Shown here: piece by piece, positions 37,078 to 48,671 of the stretch | How positions within the stretch are numbered: position 1 is the first letter of the stretch | How the letters are laid out: each line of letters starts with the position of its first letter | DNA from: Comamonadaceae bacterium | Lineage (GTDB): Bacteria > Pseudomonadota > Gammaproteobacteria > Burkholderiales > Burkholderiaceae_C | DNA: 64,000 nucleotides | Assembly: GCA_947476465.1 (NCBI GenBank) | Contig: CANJQN010000007.1 | Coordinates: forward strand, 1-64,000 | Direction: 5' to 3' | Position numbers and translations under genes: made by a program | Notes under the pieces: model-generated | Told to the model about the DNA's origin: nothing | What the model saw: the letters and a program-made list of their open reading frames with translations, nothing else | Databases searched by the model: none

Positions 37078-37105
37078 GGCGCGCCAACGCGAAGCCGCCA
37101 GGCGC

Positions 37106-37130
37106 AAAAAAACCCGCCGCTGGCGGGTTT
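37106..37130. terminator. Bidirectional terminator
   Basis: AACCCGCC (37111-37118) pairs with GGCGGGTT (37122-37129). A run of seven As precedes it, giving a T-run for the minus-strand cytochrome gene ending at 37169. On the plus strand TTTGATT follows, so it can also end the orphan gene. Confidence 0.85.
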
Positions 37131-37168
37131 GATTGACGGCGTAGCGCCCTGCGCCTGCCGCGGTGTTC

Positions 37169-37474
37169 TTACTTTTGAACCATCACCCAGGCGGCCAGCT
37201 TCTTGGCGTCGGCCTCGTTGACTTGCGCGTTGGCGGGCATCGGGACCGGACCCCACACACCCGAGCCGCCCTTCATGATCTTGGCGGCCAGCTTGTCGAC
37301 GGCGCCCTTGTCCTTGGCGTACTTGGCGGCAACATCCTTGTACGCCGGTCCCACCAGCTTTTTGTCGACCGCGTGGCAGGCCATGCAGTTCTTGGCGGTC
37401 GCCAGGGCCTGGTCGGCCAGGGCGGGCGCGGCGATCAGCACCGTGGCGGCAAACGCGAAAACGGCTCGTTTCAT
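37169..37474 (-). CDS. Class I c-type cytochrome (c-551/c-552-like)
   Basis: The 101-residue protein has a Sec signal (MKRAVFAFAATVLIAAPALA), the haem-binding CMACH motif (residues 30-34) and the axial Met in GPVPMPANAQV. It is a small periplasmic electron carrier, close in size to cytochrome c-551/c8. It probably feeds a terminal oxidase, peroxidase or denitrification enzyme; no partner is adjacent. Confidence 0.93.
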   Translation of the reverse strand: MKRAVFAFAATVLIAAPALADQALATAKNCMACHAVDKKLVGPAYKDVAAKYAKDKGAVDKLAAKIMKGGSGVWGPVPMPANAQVNEADAKKLAAWVMVQK

Positions 37475-37590
37475 GCGGCAATCCTCTTCAGTTGATTTAC
37501 AGTTAACGCAATTGTAGTGACCCGGTTGACATGGCCGCCCCGGCCCGGGTTCCCCGTGGAAGCAACAAATACGTCGACAAGAGGCGATTC

Positions 37591-37824
37591 ATGTATCTGA
37601 TGGTTATCGGCGTCGTCCTGGCGGTCCTGAAGCTTGCGGACGTGCTGCCCGTTGCTGATTGGCCCTGGTGGGGAATCTTGCTTCCCTTCCCCATTGCGGC
37701 TGTGTGGTGGGCCATCGCGGACGCCACCGGATTCACCAAGAAGCGCGCCACCGAGCGCGAGGAAGCGCGGCGTGTGGCCCGCATGCGCAAGCATGTGCAC
37801 ATGGGCGACAAGAAAAAATCGTAG
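37591..37824 (+). CDS. Small Trp-rich membrane protein (TIGR04438-like)
   Basis: The 77-residue protein starts MYLMVIGVVLAVLKLADV, has ADWPWWGILLPFPIAAVWW with several Trp residues, and ends in a charged tail (KRATEREEARRVARMRKH). The pattern matches a small protein family typical of Burkholderiales. It is probably a two-helix inner-membrane protein; its role is unknown. The ATG at 37591 gives this N-terminus. Its stop (37822-37824) is 6 bases before repeat fragment R4. Confidence 0.82.
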   Translation: MYLMVIGVVLAVLKLADVLPVADWPWWGILLPFPIAAVWWAIADATGFTKKRATEREEARRVARMRKHVHMGDKKKS

Positions 37825-37828
37825 CCGG

Positions 37829-37863
37829 CCCCACCCCCGAAGCGGCTCACTCGGTGCAGCCGC
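37829..37863 (-). repeat. Three-hairpin repeat, fragment R4 (stem C and tail only)
   Basis: On the minus strand this contains GCGGCT...AGCCGC around CAC-CGA-GTG, then the TTCGGGGGTGGG tail. Stems A and B are missing. The tail again faces the stop codon of the gene reading into it (the Trp-rich protein). It lies 16 bases from the IS5 insertion site. Confidence 0.75.
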
Positions 37864-37879
37864 CTGCCTGGGCCTCTAG

Positions 37880-39085
37880 GGAATCGCTGAACTATGAGCG
37901 TTGTTGACCAGCCTGTCGTCGTGCGATGCACTTTCGCGCGGTCGAACGCCAAGAATGGCACGGCAGATGCGCCCCACGCGCTGTTCGCAGCCCTTTCCAG
38001 GGCCGTTTTGCGTTCTCAAGAGACACCTCGGGCATGGAGGTTCAACAATGACCTCTTGGCGATCACCAGGTTGGCGAGACCAAACAGGCTGAACAGCTGT
38101 GCCTCGTTCTTGGCCATCCCCTTGTAGCGGGTCTTTCTGTGGCCAAACAGATTCTTGATCACATGGAACGGATGTTCGACCTTCGCGCGCACGCTGGCTT
38201 TAAGCTGCTCGACGCGCTCGAGCATCATCGCCCAGGGGCTTCGTGCATCGAGTTGCCGGCGTTTGCCGGGCTGCATTGCCACGTGCCAAGTTGGACCCTG
38301 GGCCTCCTCGCGCTTTTGAACGCCGCGATATCCCGCATCACCGAACGCATCTTGTTCTTGCCCGTGCAGCAGTGCGCCAGCCTGCGTCACGTCGTTGATG
38401 TTGGCCGACGTACCAATGACCGTATGCACAAGACCAGAGTCGGCGTCCACGCCGATGTGCGCCTTCATGCCGAAATGCCACTGGTTGCCTTTCTTGGCCT
38501 GATGCATGTCGGGATCGCGTTCCTTCTTCTCATTCTTGGTCGAGCTGGGCGCCGCGATGATCGTGGCGTCCACGATGGTGCCGGCGCGCATCAACAATCC
38601 TTGCTCGCTCAGGTGCGCACTGATCTCGGAAAACAGCGAGCGCGTCAAGTCGTTCTCATTGAGCAGGCGCCTGAACTTGAGCAGCGTGGTGGCATCGGGC
38701 ACCGACTCGCGCGAGAGATCCACACCGACGAAATCGCGCAGCGCCTGGCTGTCGTACAGCGCGTCTTCCAGCGCCTCGTCGGCCAGGCCGTACCACTGCT
38801 GCAGGCAGTACATGCGCAGCATCTTGGACACGCCGATCGGGGGCCGGCCCACCCGTCCGCTCTTGGGGTACAGGGGTTCGACGATCGCGATCAGCCGCGC
38901 CCAAGGCACCACGCGCTCCATGTCGGCAAGAAACTTCTCGCGCCGGGTGCGCTTCTTCTTGAGAGCAAATTCGGCGCTGGCAAAGCTGCGTTGGTTCATG
39001 TCGATCACATCCAAAGGGGCGGGCTTCCTACTAACGTTCAAGCCCGCCATCGGATGACCTTTCCTGCCCATAAATCAGCGTTTCC
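37880..39085. mobile_element. Complete IS5-family insertion sequence
   Basis: The 1206-bp element has imperfect 17-bp terminal inverted repeats: GGAATCGCTGAACTATG on the left and the complement of GGAAACGCTGATTTATG on the right (14 of 17). It is flanked by a direct repeat CTAG (37876-37879 and 39086-39089), the 4-base target duplication known for IS5-group elements. It encodes one minus-strand transposase. The CTAG copy at 39086-39089 contains the stop codon of ilvD, so the insertion left ilvD intact. Confidence 0.93.
38016..39071 (-). CDS. IS5-family transposase
   Basis: The 351-residue DDE transposase has IS5-group motifs: GTIVDATIIAAPSS (first Asp), FGDAGYRGVQKR (second Asp) and KVEHPFHVIKNLFGHRKTRYKG (Glu and the Y-2-R-3-E-6-K-like region). 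RPPIGVSKMLRMYCLQQWYGL is typical of the N-terminal region. The frame is complete, so the element may be active. The start may be at the second ATG (MAGLNVSRK). Confidence 0.92.
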   Translation of the reverse strand: MGRKGHPMAGLNVSRKPAPLDVIDMNQRSFASAEFALKKKRTRREKFLADMERVVPWARLIAIVEPLYPKSGRVGRPPIGVSKMLRMYCLQQWYGLADEALEDALYDSQALRDFVGVDLSRESVPDATTLLKFRRLLNENDLTRSLFSEISAHLSEQGLLMRAGTIVDATIIAAPSSTKNEKKERDPDMHQAKKGNQWHFGMKAHIGVDADSGLVHTVIGTSANINDVTQAGALLHGQEQDAFGDAGYRGVQKREEAQGPTWHVAMQPGKRRQLDARSPWAMMLERVEQLKASVRAKVEHPFHVIKNLFGHRKTRYKGMAKNEAQLFSLFGLANLVIAKRSLLNLHARGVS

Positions 39086-40780
39086 CTAGTAGTTGTCCAG
39101 CACGGCGCCCGTGCTTGCGCTGGAGGCGTTGAACGCGAACTTGGCCTGCACCCCGCGGGTGTAGCGCGGCGCCGGGGCCTTCCAGGCTGCGCGGCGCTTT
39201 GCCAGTTCGGCGTCTGACACATTCAGCTGCAGCAGCAACTGGTGTGCATCGATCGTGAGGCTGTCGCCCTCCTGGATCAACGCGATGTTGCCGCCGGCCG
39301 CCGCTTCGGGCGCCACGTGACCCACCACCATCCCCCAGGTGCCGCCGGAGAAGCGCCCGTCGGTGATCAGGCCCACGGTTTCGCCCAGACCGGCGCCAAT
39401 CAGCGCGCTGGTGGGCGCCAGCATCTCGGGCATGCCAGGGCCGCCCTTGGGGCCCAGGTAACGCAGCACCATCACGTCGCCCGGCTTGACCTTGCCGTCC
39501 AGGATGGCCTGAAGCCCTGACTGCTCGTCGTCGAACACCCGGGCCGGGCCGGTCATGACCGGGGTCTTCAGGCCGGTGATCTTGGCCACCGCGCCCTCGG
39601 GCGAGAGGTTGCCCTTGAGGATGGCCAGGTGGCCTTCCTTGTACATCGGGTCGCTGATCGGGCGGATCACGTCCTGGTCCGCGCGGGGGGCGTCGGGCAC
39701 GTCCGCGAGCACTTGGGCAATCGTCTTGCCACTGATCGTGACGCAGTCGCCGTGCAGCAGCCCGGCCTTGAGCAGCACCTTCATCACCTGGGGGATGCCG
39801 CCCGCGTTGTGCAGGTCCACCGCCAGGTACGGGCCGCTGGGCTTGAGGTTGCACAGCACGGGGGTGCGCTTGCGCACCCGCTCGAAGTCGTCGATGGTCC
39901 ACTCGACCTCGGCAGTATGGGCAATCGCCAGGAAGTGCAGCACCGCGTTGGTCGAGCCGCCGGTGGCCATGACCACAGCCACAGCGTTTTCGATCGCCTT
40001 GCGCGTGACGATGTCGCGCGGCTTGATTCCTTTTTTGATGGCCTCCATCAGCACCTTGGCCGACTCCTTGGCCGACTTTATTTTCTCGTCATGGGTGTTG
40101 GCCATGGTCGACGAATAGGGCAGTGAGATGCCCAGCGCCTCGAAGGCCGAGGACATGGTGTTGGCGGTGTACATGCCCCCGCATGCGCCGGTGCCGGGGA
40201 TGGCGTGCTGCTCGATGTCCTTGAGCTCCTGGTCGCTCATCTTGCCGGCGGCGTTCTGACCGACGGCCTCGAACACCGAGACAATGTTCAGATCTTGGCC
40301 CTTCCACTTGCCCGGCAGGATCGTGCCGCCGTAGACATAGATGGCCGGCACGTTGGCGCGCAGCATGCCCATCAGGCCGCCGGGCATATTCTTGTCGCAG
40401 CCGCCGACCACCACCACGCCGTCCATCCACTGGCCCTGCACGCAGGTCTCGATGCAGTCGGAGATGACCTCTCGGCTGACCAGGCTGTACTTCATGCCCT
40501 CGGTGCCCATGGCCATGCCGTCGGAGATGGTGGGCGTGCCGAAGATCTGCGGGTTGCCGCCGGCCTCTTCGATGCCCTGGACAGCCGCGTCAGCCAGCTT
40601 TTGCAGGCCGCTGTTGCAGGGGGTGATGGTGCTGTGGCCGTTGGCCACGCCGACCATCGGCTTGCCGAAGTCGGTCTCCTTGTAGCCCATGCCGTAGAAC
40701 ATGGAGCGGTTGGGCGCGCGCGACTTGCCCTGGGTGATGTTGTCGCTGCGTAGGGAAAACTGAATTGGCTTGCTGTCCAT
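39086..40780 (-). CDS. ilvD: Dihydroxy-acid dehydratase
   Basis: The 564-residue iron-sulfur enzyme of branched-chain amino acid synthesis dehydrates 2,3-dihydroxy-isovalerate and its homologue. Signature Cys residues are in GGCDKNMPG and [14 protein letters not shown]; the late [15 protein letters not shown] and [11 protein letters not shown] motifs are present. Its stop TAG lies within the CTAG target duplication of the IS5 element, immediately before the element. Any natural 3' region or terminator is now separated from the gene by 1.2 kb. An IS3 remnant lies upstream. Confidence 0.95.
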   Translation of the reverse strand: MDSKPIQFSLRSDNITQGKSRAPNRSMFYGMGYKETDFGKPMVGVANGHSTITPCNSGLQKLADAAVQGIEEAGGNPQIFGTPTISDGMAMGTEGMKYSLVSREVISDCIETCVQGQWMDGVVVVGGCDKNMPGGLMGMLRANVPAIYVYGGTILPGKWKGQDLNIVSVFEAVGQNAAGKMSDQELKDIEQHAIPGTGACGGMYTANTMSSAFEALGISLPYSSTMANTHDEKIKSAKESAKVLMEAIKKGIKPRDIVTRKAIENAVAVVMATGGSTNAVLHFLAIAHTAEVEWTIDDFERVRKRTPVLCNLKPSGPYLAVDLHNAGGIPQVMKVLLKAGLLHGDCVTISGKTIAQVLADVPDAPRADQDVIRPISDPMYKEGHLAILKGNLSPEGAVAKITGLKTPVMTGPARVFDDEQSGLQAILDGKVKPGDVMVLRYLGPKGGPGMPEMLAPTSALIGAGLGETVGLITDGRFSGGTWGMVVGHVAPEAAAGGNIALIQEGDSLTIDAHQLLLQLNVSDAELAKRRAAWKAPAPRYTRGVQAKFAFNASSASTGAVLDNY

Positions 40781-40857
40781 CGGGCGGGTCTCCGGCGTGT
40801 TCGGTCAGGTGAATTTCGATTATGCGTCCTGGGGGTGCGGCAGACAACTTGGACTGG

Positions 40858-41325
40858 TTACACCGCGATCCCCAAGTTCCTGTGGTATTCGATTGGACTG
40901 CGACCGCCTAGCGATATTTTGATCCGTACCTCGTTGTACCAGCAGATGTAGGAGTTCACCGCGGCGACGAATTCCTCGATGGTCGTCGCTAGCCAGTCGC
41001 GTGAGTAGAACAATTCGTTCTTCAGGCGGCCAAAGAACCCCTCGCATGCTGCATTGTCCGGCGAGCACGCTTTGCGCGACATTGAGCGAACCAACCTCGC
41101 CTGTTCCATACGGGACAGCCAGCCAGGCCAGCGATAGTGTCCGCCGCGATCCGAATGCACCACGGGCCGAGCCCCCTCGGCGGCGACAGGCTCGATGGCC
41201 GCATTCAACATCGAGTTTACGAGTTCGGCATCAGGCCGGGTGCCTATCGACCAGCTAACGACCATGCCGTCGAAACAATCGACCATAGGGGAGAGGTAGA
41301 CCCTGCCGGCCGGAATCTGGAACTC
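40858..41325 (-). pseudogene. Truncated IS3-family transposase (OrfB C-terminal part)
   Basis: The readable part (about 155 residues from QIPAGRVYLSPMVDCFDG) is the C-terminal half of an IS3/IS150-type OrfB integrase. It has VVHSDRGGHYRW (second catalytic Asp) and NAACEGFFGRLKNELFY (catalytic Glu). A stop codon just upstream (GAAAAATAG) and the absence of the helix-turn-helix and first Asp show that it is a remnant. No OrfA is visible. It sits 77 bases upstream of the ilvD start. Confidence 0.88.
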
Positions 41326-41564
41326 CTATTTTTCGTTCAATCCAACACGATGAAGAAGAATCGGGAAAAGGCCGGCGCACGCAGCACGCCGCCAGCGTGA
41401 TGGACACGAAGGGCGGGGATGCACGGCCCGCAAGTGGTGAATCGCTACAATCAAACCCGCGTATACGAGCACACGAATTGAACAGGTCAGTTTCCTGAAT
41501 CACCGGTCATGCGCGCCGAAATACGCAGCGCGCTTTTGAAGTTCTTTCATCACGAAGTCAAGCC

Positions 41565-42200
41565 ATGTACGAACTGATCAGTGCGACGCCCAGTCCCTAT
41601 GCGCGCAAGGTGCGCATCCAGCTGGCCGAAAAGGGGATTCCCTTCGAACTCATCACCGAGGTGCCATGGAACAGCGACACGCAGACACCGCGGTGGAACC
41701 CCTTGGAAAAGTTGCCGGTGCTGATCTGCCCCAACGGGGAGAGCGTGTTCGAATCGCGTTTCATCAACGAGTGGATCGAAATGAAACACCCGGAACCGCC
41801 CCTGGTGCCCAAGGACATCGACAGCATCCTTGCCGTCAAGCGTTTTGAAGTCATCGCAGATGGCGCCTGTGACGCGATGGTGCTGATGTTTTTCGAGAAA
41901 GCACGCGATGAAGACAAGCGCAGTGCACCTTGGTATGCGCGGCAGGAAAGAAAGCTCAGTGGCGCCCTGCGCGAGATGTCTCGCGTGATCGGCGACAGAA
42001 AGTTTTGCCACGCCGACACCTTTTCGATGGCGGACATCGCCACCGGAACATTGCTGCGCTACATCACAGTGCGCTGGCCGCAGAACGATTGGCGTGCGCT
42101 GTATCCGAACCTGGCCGTCTATTCAGACCGGCTCGAGGAAAGGCCTTCATTCGCCAACACGCGGCCGGTGCCGCAAGTGATTCGGGACCGCGTCGCTTGA
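41565..42200 (+). CDS. Glutathione S-transferase-family protein
   Basis: The 211-residue protein has an N-terminal thioredoxin-like GSH domain (MYELISATPSPYARKVRIQL with a likely Ser/Tyr activator, EKLPVLICPNGESVFES as the cis-Pro and SNAIL-type region). An all-helical C-terminal domain has FSMADIATGTLLRY. Substrate is unknown. A maleylpyruvate isomerase role for the distant gentisate modules is conceivable but not supported by position. It lies 99 bases before the small cupin gene. Confidence 0.88.
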   Translation: MYELISATPSPYARKVRIQLAEKGIPFELITEVPWNSDTQTPRWNPLEKLPVLICPNGESVFESRFINEWIEMKHPEPPLVPKDIDSILAVKRFEVIADGACDAMVLMFFEKARDEDKRSAPWYARQERKLSGALREMSRVIGDRKFCHADTFSMADIATGTLLRYITVRWPQNDWRALYPNLAVYSDRLEERPSFANTRPVPQVIRDRVA

Positions 42201-42299
42201 GCCAGGTGGTCAGTCCCGCCGCACTGGTGACGTTACCGCTCGATGCAATGGTGGCCGTTGCGCAGTGGCACTTTCAACCAACCAAGAAGGAGGCATCGT

Positions 42300-42731
42300 A
42301 TGAGTAAGAACCCCGTGGCCGTTACTCCAGCCGATGTCGATACGCTGATTGCCAGCTACGTTACCGCCAAGATTCTCGCTGAGCCATCGATCAGCGATGT
42401 GAAGAACATGAGCGCGGTTTCGATTTTTTTCGACCCGGGACAAGGTCATGCACGTCACCGTCATACTGACGCGGAGCAGCTCATTTTCATGGTCGCAGGC
42501 GTTGCCGAAATGATGATGGAATTCGAGGAAGGCCAGCCGCGGACGCAAACGATCCGCGCTGGCGACCTTGTCTCCATCCCCAAGGGGGTTTACCACTCCA
42601 CCTTCAACGTCGGCTGGGAGCCGGTACGCATCCTGGCCGTGTACTCGCCGGCGGGGCCCGAAGCGGGTATGCGCGTTTCCGACGAATTCACGGTGCTGCC
42701 CGCAGGGGAGATTGCCGCTCGGCGAACTTGA
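42300..42731 (+). CDS. Small single-domain cupin protein
   Basis: The 143-residue protein is a one-domain cupin. Metal ligands are HRHTDAEQ (two His and Glu/Gln) after FFDPGQGHA, and the second motif is AGDLVSIPKGVYHSTFN (His). Length and single domain fit a sugar isomerase-like or regulatory cupin, not a ring-cleaving bicupin. The ATG at 42300 has an AAGGAGG site. It probably shares a transcript with the GST gene. A hairpin lies 42 bases after the stop. Confidence 0.85.
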   Translation: MSKNPVAVTPADVDTLIASYVTAKILAEPSISDVKNMSAVSIFFDPGQGHARHRHTDAEQLIFMVAGVAEMMMEFEEGQPRTQTIRAGDLVSIPKGVYHSTFNVGWEPVRILAVYSPAGPEAGMRVSDEFTVLPAGEIAARRT

Positions 42732-42772
42732 CAGGACAAAGGCATCGCCTTCAGCGGCGGTACGTGAAACAG

Positions 42773-42803
42773 AGCCGGTGAGTTGCAGACAATTCACCGG
42801 CTT
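42773..42803 (+). terminator. Hairpin between the cupin gene and the TRAP remnant
   Basis: AGCCGGTGA (42773-42781) pairs with TCACCGGCT (42794-42802), with partial pairing inside. It lies between two convergent units. The T-run is weak (TTCAC). Confidence 0.5.
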
Positions 42804-42891
42804 CACGGGCCTCGACGAAGGCCCCAGCACAGTCAGTGCCGGGCCGGGCCTTCAAGCCGAGAATCGGCGGACCTTGCCGGGCGCACGCACT

Positions 42892-43617
42892 TCAAGCGTG
42901 GCGGGACGCCATGTAACCGTCATAGGTGTTCTCGACCACCCGTCCCCATGCGACCAGGTCGGGCAGCACGCCCAAGAGGTGGGCGTGCAGTTTCTTGAAG
43001 TCCGCGTTCTTGGCCGACGGTTCCGCATAGACTTGCTGCGTGGCCTTGTAGACGGCGTCGAGTACCGGCTTCGGGAATTGCCCGAGCTGCGTACCGCTGG
43101 CCGTCAGCCGCTTGAGCGCCGCCGCGTTGCTGGCATCGTACTTCGACAGCATGTCGGTGTTTCCCTCGTGGCACGCCGCTTCGAAGATGTCCTTGTACTC
43201 CGGTGGCAGCGCGGCAAGCGCCTTGGTGTTGATGATCATCTGAATCCCGGGGGCACCCTTCCACATGCTGGGGGTGTAGCAGTACTTGGCGACCCGGTTG
43301 AAGCCAAGCTTCTCGTCGTCGTACGGGCCGACCCAGTCGGTTGCGTCGATCGTTCCCTTTTTCAGCGCGGAATAGATCTCGCCGCCAGCGATGTGCTGCG
43401 GCACCACGCCGAGCCGGCTCATCACGATTCCCGCCAGGCCGCCTGCGCGGCACTTCAGACCCTTGAGGTCCTCCGCGGTGCGGATTTTCTTGCGGAACCA
43501 GCCCGCCATCTGGCCGCCGGTGTTGCCGCAGAGGATCGCCGTCACGCCTGCGGCGCGGTTGGCGAAATCGTTGAACACTTTCTCGCCGCCGAGGTGATAC
43601 CACCATGCGTTGTGTCG
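42892..43617 (-). pseudogene. TRAP-type substrate-binding protein, N-terminus missing
   Basis: The remaining 240 or so residues match the C-terminal two thirds of a DctP-family periplasmic binding protein: [52 protein letters not shown] and VGPYDDEKLGF. The signal peptide and first domain (about 120 residues) are absent. The frame instead runs into sequence just upstream of lgt, so the gene was cut by a rearrangement. No TRAP permease genes are nearby. Confidence 0.82.
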
Positions 43618-43654
43618 CCCGAACGGCACCCGCACGGCGCGGCACAATAGCCCG

Positions 43655-44479
43655 ATGCTCACCTACCCGCAGATCGATCCCGTCGCCTTGCAGATCGGCC
43701 CCGTGGCCATCCATTGGTATGGCCTGACCTATGTCGTGGCCTTCGGGCTGTTCATGCTGCTGGCCCGCCTGCGGCTGCGCCACCCGCCGTTTGCCGGCAT
43801 CACGGGCCCCGGCGCCTGGCGCTTCAAGGACGTCGAAGACCTGCTGTTCTTTGGCGTGCTGGGCGTGATCATCGGCGGGCGGCTGGGCTATGTGCTGTTC
43901 TACAAGCCCCTGTATTACCTGGGCAACCCGCTGGAAGTGCTGGCTGTCTGGAAGGGCGGCATGAGTTTTCATGGTGGGCTGCTGGGGGTGATTGCCTCAC
44001 AGTGGTGGTTTGCCCGCTCGCGCGGCAAGCCCGTCTGGCAGGTGCTGGATCTGGTGGCCCCCTGCGTGCCCTTGGGCCTGGCCAGCGGGCGGGTGGGCAA
44101 CTTCATCAACGGCGAGCTTTGGGGCCGCCTGGCCGACCCGGCCTTGCCTTGGGGCATGGTGTTCCCGCACAGCGGCACCATGGCGCCGCGCCATCCCTCG
44201 CAGATCTACCAGTTCCTGCTGGAGGGCGTGCTGCTGTTCATTGTGCTGTGGCTGTTTGCCCGCCGCCCGCGCCCGCAGGCACAGGTGTCGGCCGCCTTCC
44301 TCATCGGCTACGGCGTGTTGCGCTTTGTCGCCGAGTACTTTCGCGAGCCCGATGCCTTCCTGGGGACCTTGTCGCTGGGCCTGTCCATGGGACAGTGGCT
44401 GTGCGTGCCGATGGTGGCCGCGGGTATCGCGCTGTGGGTGTGGTCGCTGCGCCAACCCGTGCCGAAAGCCGCTGTCTGA
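43655..44479 (+). CDS. lgt: Prolipoprotein diacylglyceryl transferase
   Basis: The 274-residue inner-membrane enzyme transfers diacylglycerol to the lipobox Cys of prolipoproteins. It has about seven hydrophobic segments. HGGLLG, the Lgt signature [14 protein letters not shown] and IHWYGLTYV are present. The ATG at 43655 gives the normal start. Its 5' side abuts the truncated TRAP gene, so its original promoter may have been replaced. It is probably co-transcribed with nothing; the MatB-like gene starts 25 bases on. Confidence 0.95.
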   Translation: MLTYPQIDPVALQIGPVAIHWYGLTYVVAFGLFMLLARLRLRHPPFAGITGPGAWRFKDVEDLLFFGVLGVIIGGRLGYVLFYKPLYYLGNPLEVLAVWKGGMSFHGGLLGVIASQWWFARSRGKPVWQVLDLVAPCVPLGLASGRVGNFINGELWGRLADPALPWGMVFPHSGTMAPRHPSQIYQFLLEGVLLFIVLWLFARRPRPQAQVSAAFLIGYGVLRFVAEYFREPDAFLGTLSLGLSMGQWLCVPMVAAGIALWVWSLRQPVPKAAV

Positions 44480-44504
44480 AGCCCCGCGAGGCTGAGCCCT
44501 TTTC

Positions 44505-46049
<1,545 letters not shown>

Positions 46050-46215
46050 GGAGCGTGGAAGCCGCGTCCCTGGCGAATACGTGTCGCGCACTCGGGACGA
46101 GGCGCAACGGTCACGCCCTGGTACTTTTGTTGGTCAGCCGTTTTCGACTTGTTACTTCGGTTGCGCTTGACCAGGAGCCCTGCGCCTGACATGCCGATAG
46201 GCTTGCCACGAAGCC

Positions 46216-48291
46216 ATGCATTGCCCCGACGCCATCGAGTCCATCACTACGCCGTCCAGCGATCAGTACCGCCAGATCGTCGAGAGCGCGGTCGACTACG
46301 CCATCGTGAGCTGCGACCTCCAAGGGCGTGTGACGAGTTGGAACAAGGGCGCCTTCAAGTTGTTCGGCTGGACCGGCGACGACATTGTCGGCCAGAGCGT
46401 CGAGCGGCTCTTCACGCCCGCGGACGTGACCGCCGGTGTTGCCGCGCGGCACCGCCGCACGGCCTTGGCTGAAGGGCGCGCCCTGGACGACCGGTGGCAT
46501 ATGCGCAAGGACGGCAGCCGCTTTTGGGGTTCGGGCGAGTGGATGCTCTTGCGCGGCGACGACGACGAGACCACGGGCTTTGTCAAGATCGTGCGCGACC
46601 GTACAGAGGAACGCCGCGAGGCGGCCGGCCGCCGCCAGCTCTCGCTGGACCTGCGGTTCCTGGCCCGAGCGAGCGAGGAGCTGTTGCAGCTGTGCGACTA
46701 CCAGGTCACGCTGGACAAGGTCGCGCGCCTGTCGGTGCCTGATTTTTCGGACTGGTGTGTGGTGGACATCCTGGAGCCGGGCAACCTGCTGCATCGCGTG
46801 GCGACGGCGCATGCCGATCCCCGGCGTCTGGAACGGGCGTTGGCGCCACAGCGGCGCTATCGGCCGGACCCGCACTCCACGTTCGACGTCTGGGAAGTGC
46901 TGCGCACGGGCCAGGCGCGCCTGGTCGAGGAGATGACGCCCGAGCTGCGAGAGCGGATCACGTGCGACCCTGATCGCCTGGCCACCCTGCGTGCGATGAA
47001 GTTGCGCTCATGGATCATCGCGCCCCTGGTCGCACACGGCCAGGCGTTCGGCGCGCTCACCTTCGCCATTTCCGAATCGCCGCGCCGCTACAACCGCGAC
47101 GACCTCGCGCTGGCCCTGGATCTGACGCGCCGCGCCGCGGTGGCCATCGAAAACGCCAAGCTGCTGAGGGCCTTGCGCGAGTCCGATCAGGCCAAGGACG
47201 TCTTCATGGCCACGCTGGCCCACGAGTTGCGCAACCCGCTGGCGCCGATCTGGAACGGCCTGTCCATCATCCAGCGCGTTCCTCGCGACCGCCAACGTGT
47301 GGCCCAGGTCGCCGGCATGATCGAGCGGCAGGTGGGCCAGCTCACCCGGCTGGTCGACGACCTGCTGGACATCTCCCGCATTGGCGCCGGCAAGATCGAC
47401 TTGAAGAAGGAGCCCGCCAGCCTGGTGTGCATCATCAATGCCGCGGTGGAGATGAGCCGGCCGCAGATCGAGGCGGCTCACCACCAGCTCTCGCTGTCGT
47501 TTCCCGACGAGTCGGTCGAGATCCTGGCCGACCCCGCGCGCATGGCTCAGGTGTTTGCCAACTTGTTGATCAACGCCGCCAAGTACACCCGGCGTGGCGG
47601 CAGCATCACGGTGCGGGCCGAGACCCAGCCGACGCAGGTGGTGGTGCGTGTGCGCGACAACGGCACCGGCATCGCACCCGACATGCTCGGCCGCGTGTTC
47701 GGGTTGTACGCCCAGGCATCCCATCCCGATGAGCGGCGCCAGGGCGGGCTGGGCATTGGCCTGTCGCTGGTCGAGGGGCTGGTGCGGCTGCACGGTGGCA
47801 CGGTGGAGGTGCGCAGCCCTGGGTTGGATCAGGGCAGCGAGTTCATCGTCGCGCTGCCGCGGCTTGAGCCCAGTGACCGCCCGGCCGTCGCAGAGATGCC
47901 CACTGAGTGTGCGGTCGCAGGCGGTGCAGCGCGCCGGATTCTGGTCGTGGACGACAACCTCGATGCGGCCGGCAGCGTGGCCGACCTGTTGGCCCTGTAT
48001 GGCAACGAGGTCGATGTGGCCCACGACGGTACCGGTGCGGTCGAGCACACGTGCAGCTTCCGCCCCGACGTGGTGCTGCTGGACATCGGCCTGCCGGACA
48101 TCAGCGGCTATGAGGCGGCGCGCCGCATCCGCAAGCTGGCGGGGGTGCGCCAGCCGACGTTGATCGCGCTGACCGGGTGGGGCCAGCAGCAGGACAAGGA
48201 TCAGTCTATGGCGGCCGGCTTTGATCAGCACTGGACCAAGCCGGTCGATCCGGCTCGGCTGCTGGCGCTCACCTCACGCCAAGGGGTTTAG
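46216..48291 (+). CDS. Hybrid sensor histidine kinase with PAS, GAF and receiver domains
   Basis: The 691-residue soluble protein has a PAS domain (about 17-135; [21 protein letters not shown]) and a GAF-like domain (about 160-310). HisKA has the phospho-acceptor at H336 in HELRNPLAP. HATPase_c has [13 protein letters not shown] (N box) and [13 protein letters not shown] (G2 box). A C-terminal receiver has VVDDN, the phospho-acceptor Asp in [11 protein letters not shown] and the Lys in HWTKPVD. No membrane segments are visible, so it probably senses a cytoplasmic signal. Its stop overlaps that of crcB by four bases. Confidence 0.93.
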   Translation: MHCPDAIESITTPSSDQYRQIVESAVDYAIVSCDLQGRVTSWNKGAFKLFGWTGDDIVGQSVERLFTPADVTAGVAARHRRTALAEGRALDDRWHMRKDGSRFWGSGEWMLLRGDDDETTGFVKIVRDRTEERREAAGRRQLSLDLRFLARASEELLQLCDYQVTLDKVARLSVPDFSDWCVVDILEPGNLLHRVATAHADPRRLERALAPQRRYRPDPHSTFDVWEVLRTGQARLVEEMTPELRERITCDPDRLATLRAMKLRSWIIAPLVAHGQAFGALTFAISESPRRYNRDDLALALDLTRRAAVAIENAKLLRALRESDQAKDVFMATLAHELRNPLAPIWNGLSIIQRVPRDRQRVAQVAGMIERQVGQLTRLVDDLLDISRIGAGKIDLKKEPASLVCIINAAVEMSRPQIEAAHHQLSLSFPDESVEILADPARMAQVFANLLINAAKYTRRGGSITVRAETQPTQVVVRVRDNGTGIAPDMLGRVFGLYAQASHPDERRQGGLGIGLSLVEGLVRLHGGTVEVRSPGLDQGSEFIVALPRLEPSDRPAVAEMPTECAVAGGAARRILVVDDNLDAAGSVADLLALYGNEVDVAHDGTGAVEHTCSFRPDVVLLDIGLPDISGYEAARRIRKLAGVRQPTLIALTGWGQQQDKDQSMAAGFDQHWTKPVDPARLLALTSRQGV

Positions 48292-48671
48292 AAGGCGACG
48301 CGGCCGAGCACCAGCCCCAGCCAGGTCATTGCCAGCGAGCCGAGCAGGTGCAGCGCCGACAGCGCCAGGGCCGATCCCGGTCGCCCCATCTGCAGCAGGG
48401 CGACCGTCTCGGCCGAGAAGGTGGAAAACGTGGTGAGCGCACCCAGGAAGCCGGTGACCAGGGCCAGGCGCCAGGCTGGGTCCATGTCGGGGTGCGCCTC
48501 CACGGCCGCCATCGCCACGCCGACCAGCAGGGCGCCGATCAGGTTGGCGCCGAGCGTGCCCAAGGGCACCCAGGGATGCGTGGCATTCAGCCACAGCGAC
48601 AGCCGCCAGCGAGCGAGGGCGCCAAAGCTCGCGCCCACACAGACCACCATGACATGCAGCACCGGGGTCAC
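48288..48671 (-). CDS. crcB: CrcB/Fluc fluoride exporter
   Basis: The 127-residue membrane protein has four helices and the Fluc signatures: [31 protein letters not shown] and [16 protein letters not shown]. It forms a dimeric fluoride channel. The GTG start overlaps the nth stop (GTGA), so it is translationally coupled to nth. No fluoride riboswitch is visible, as expected for an internal operon gene. Confidence 0.93.
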   Translation of the reverse strand: MTPVLHVMVVCVGASFGALARWRLSLWLNATHPWVPLGTLGANLIGALLVGVAMAAVEAHPDMDPAWRLALVTGFLGALTTFSTFSAETVALLQMGRPGSALALSALHLLGSLAMTWLGLVLGRVAF

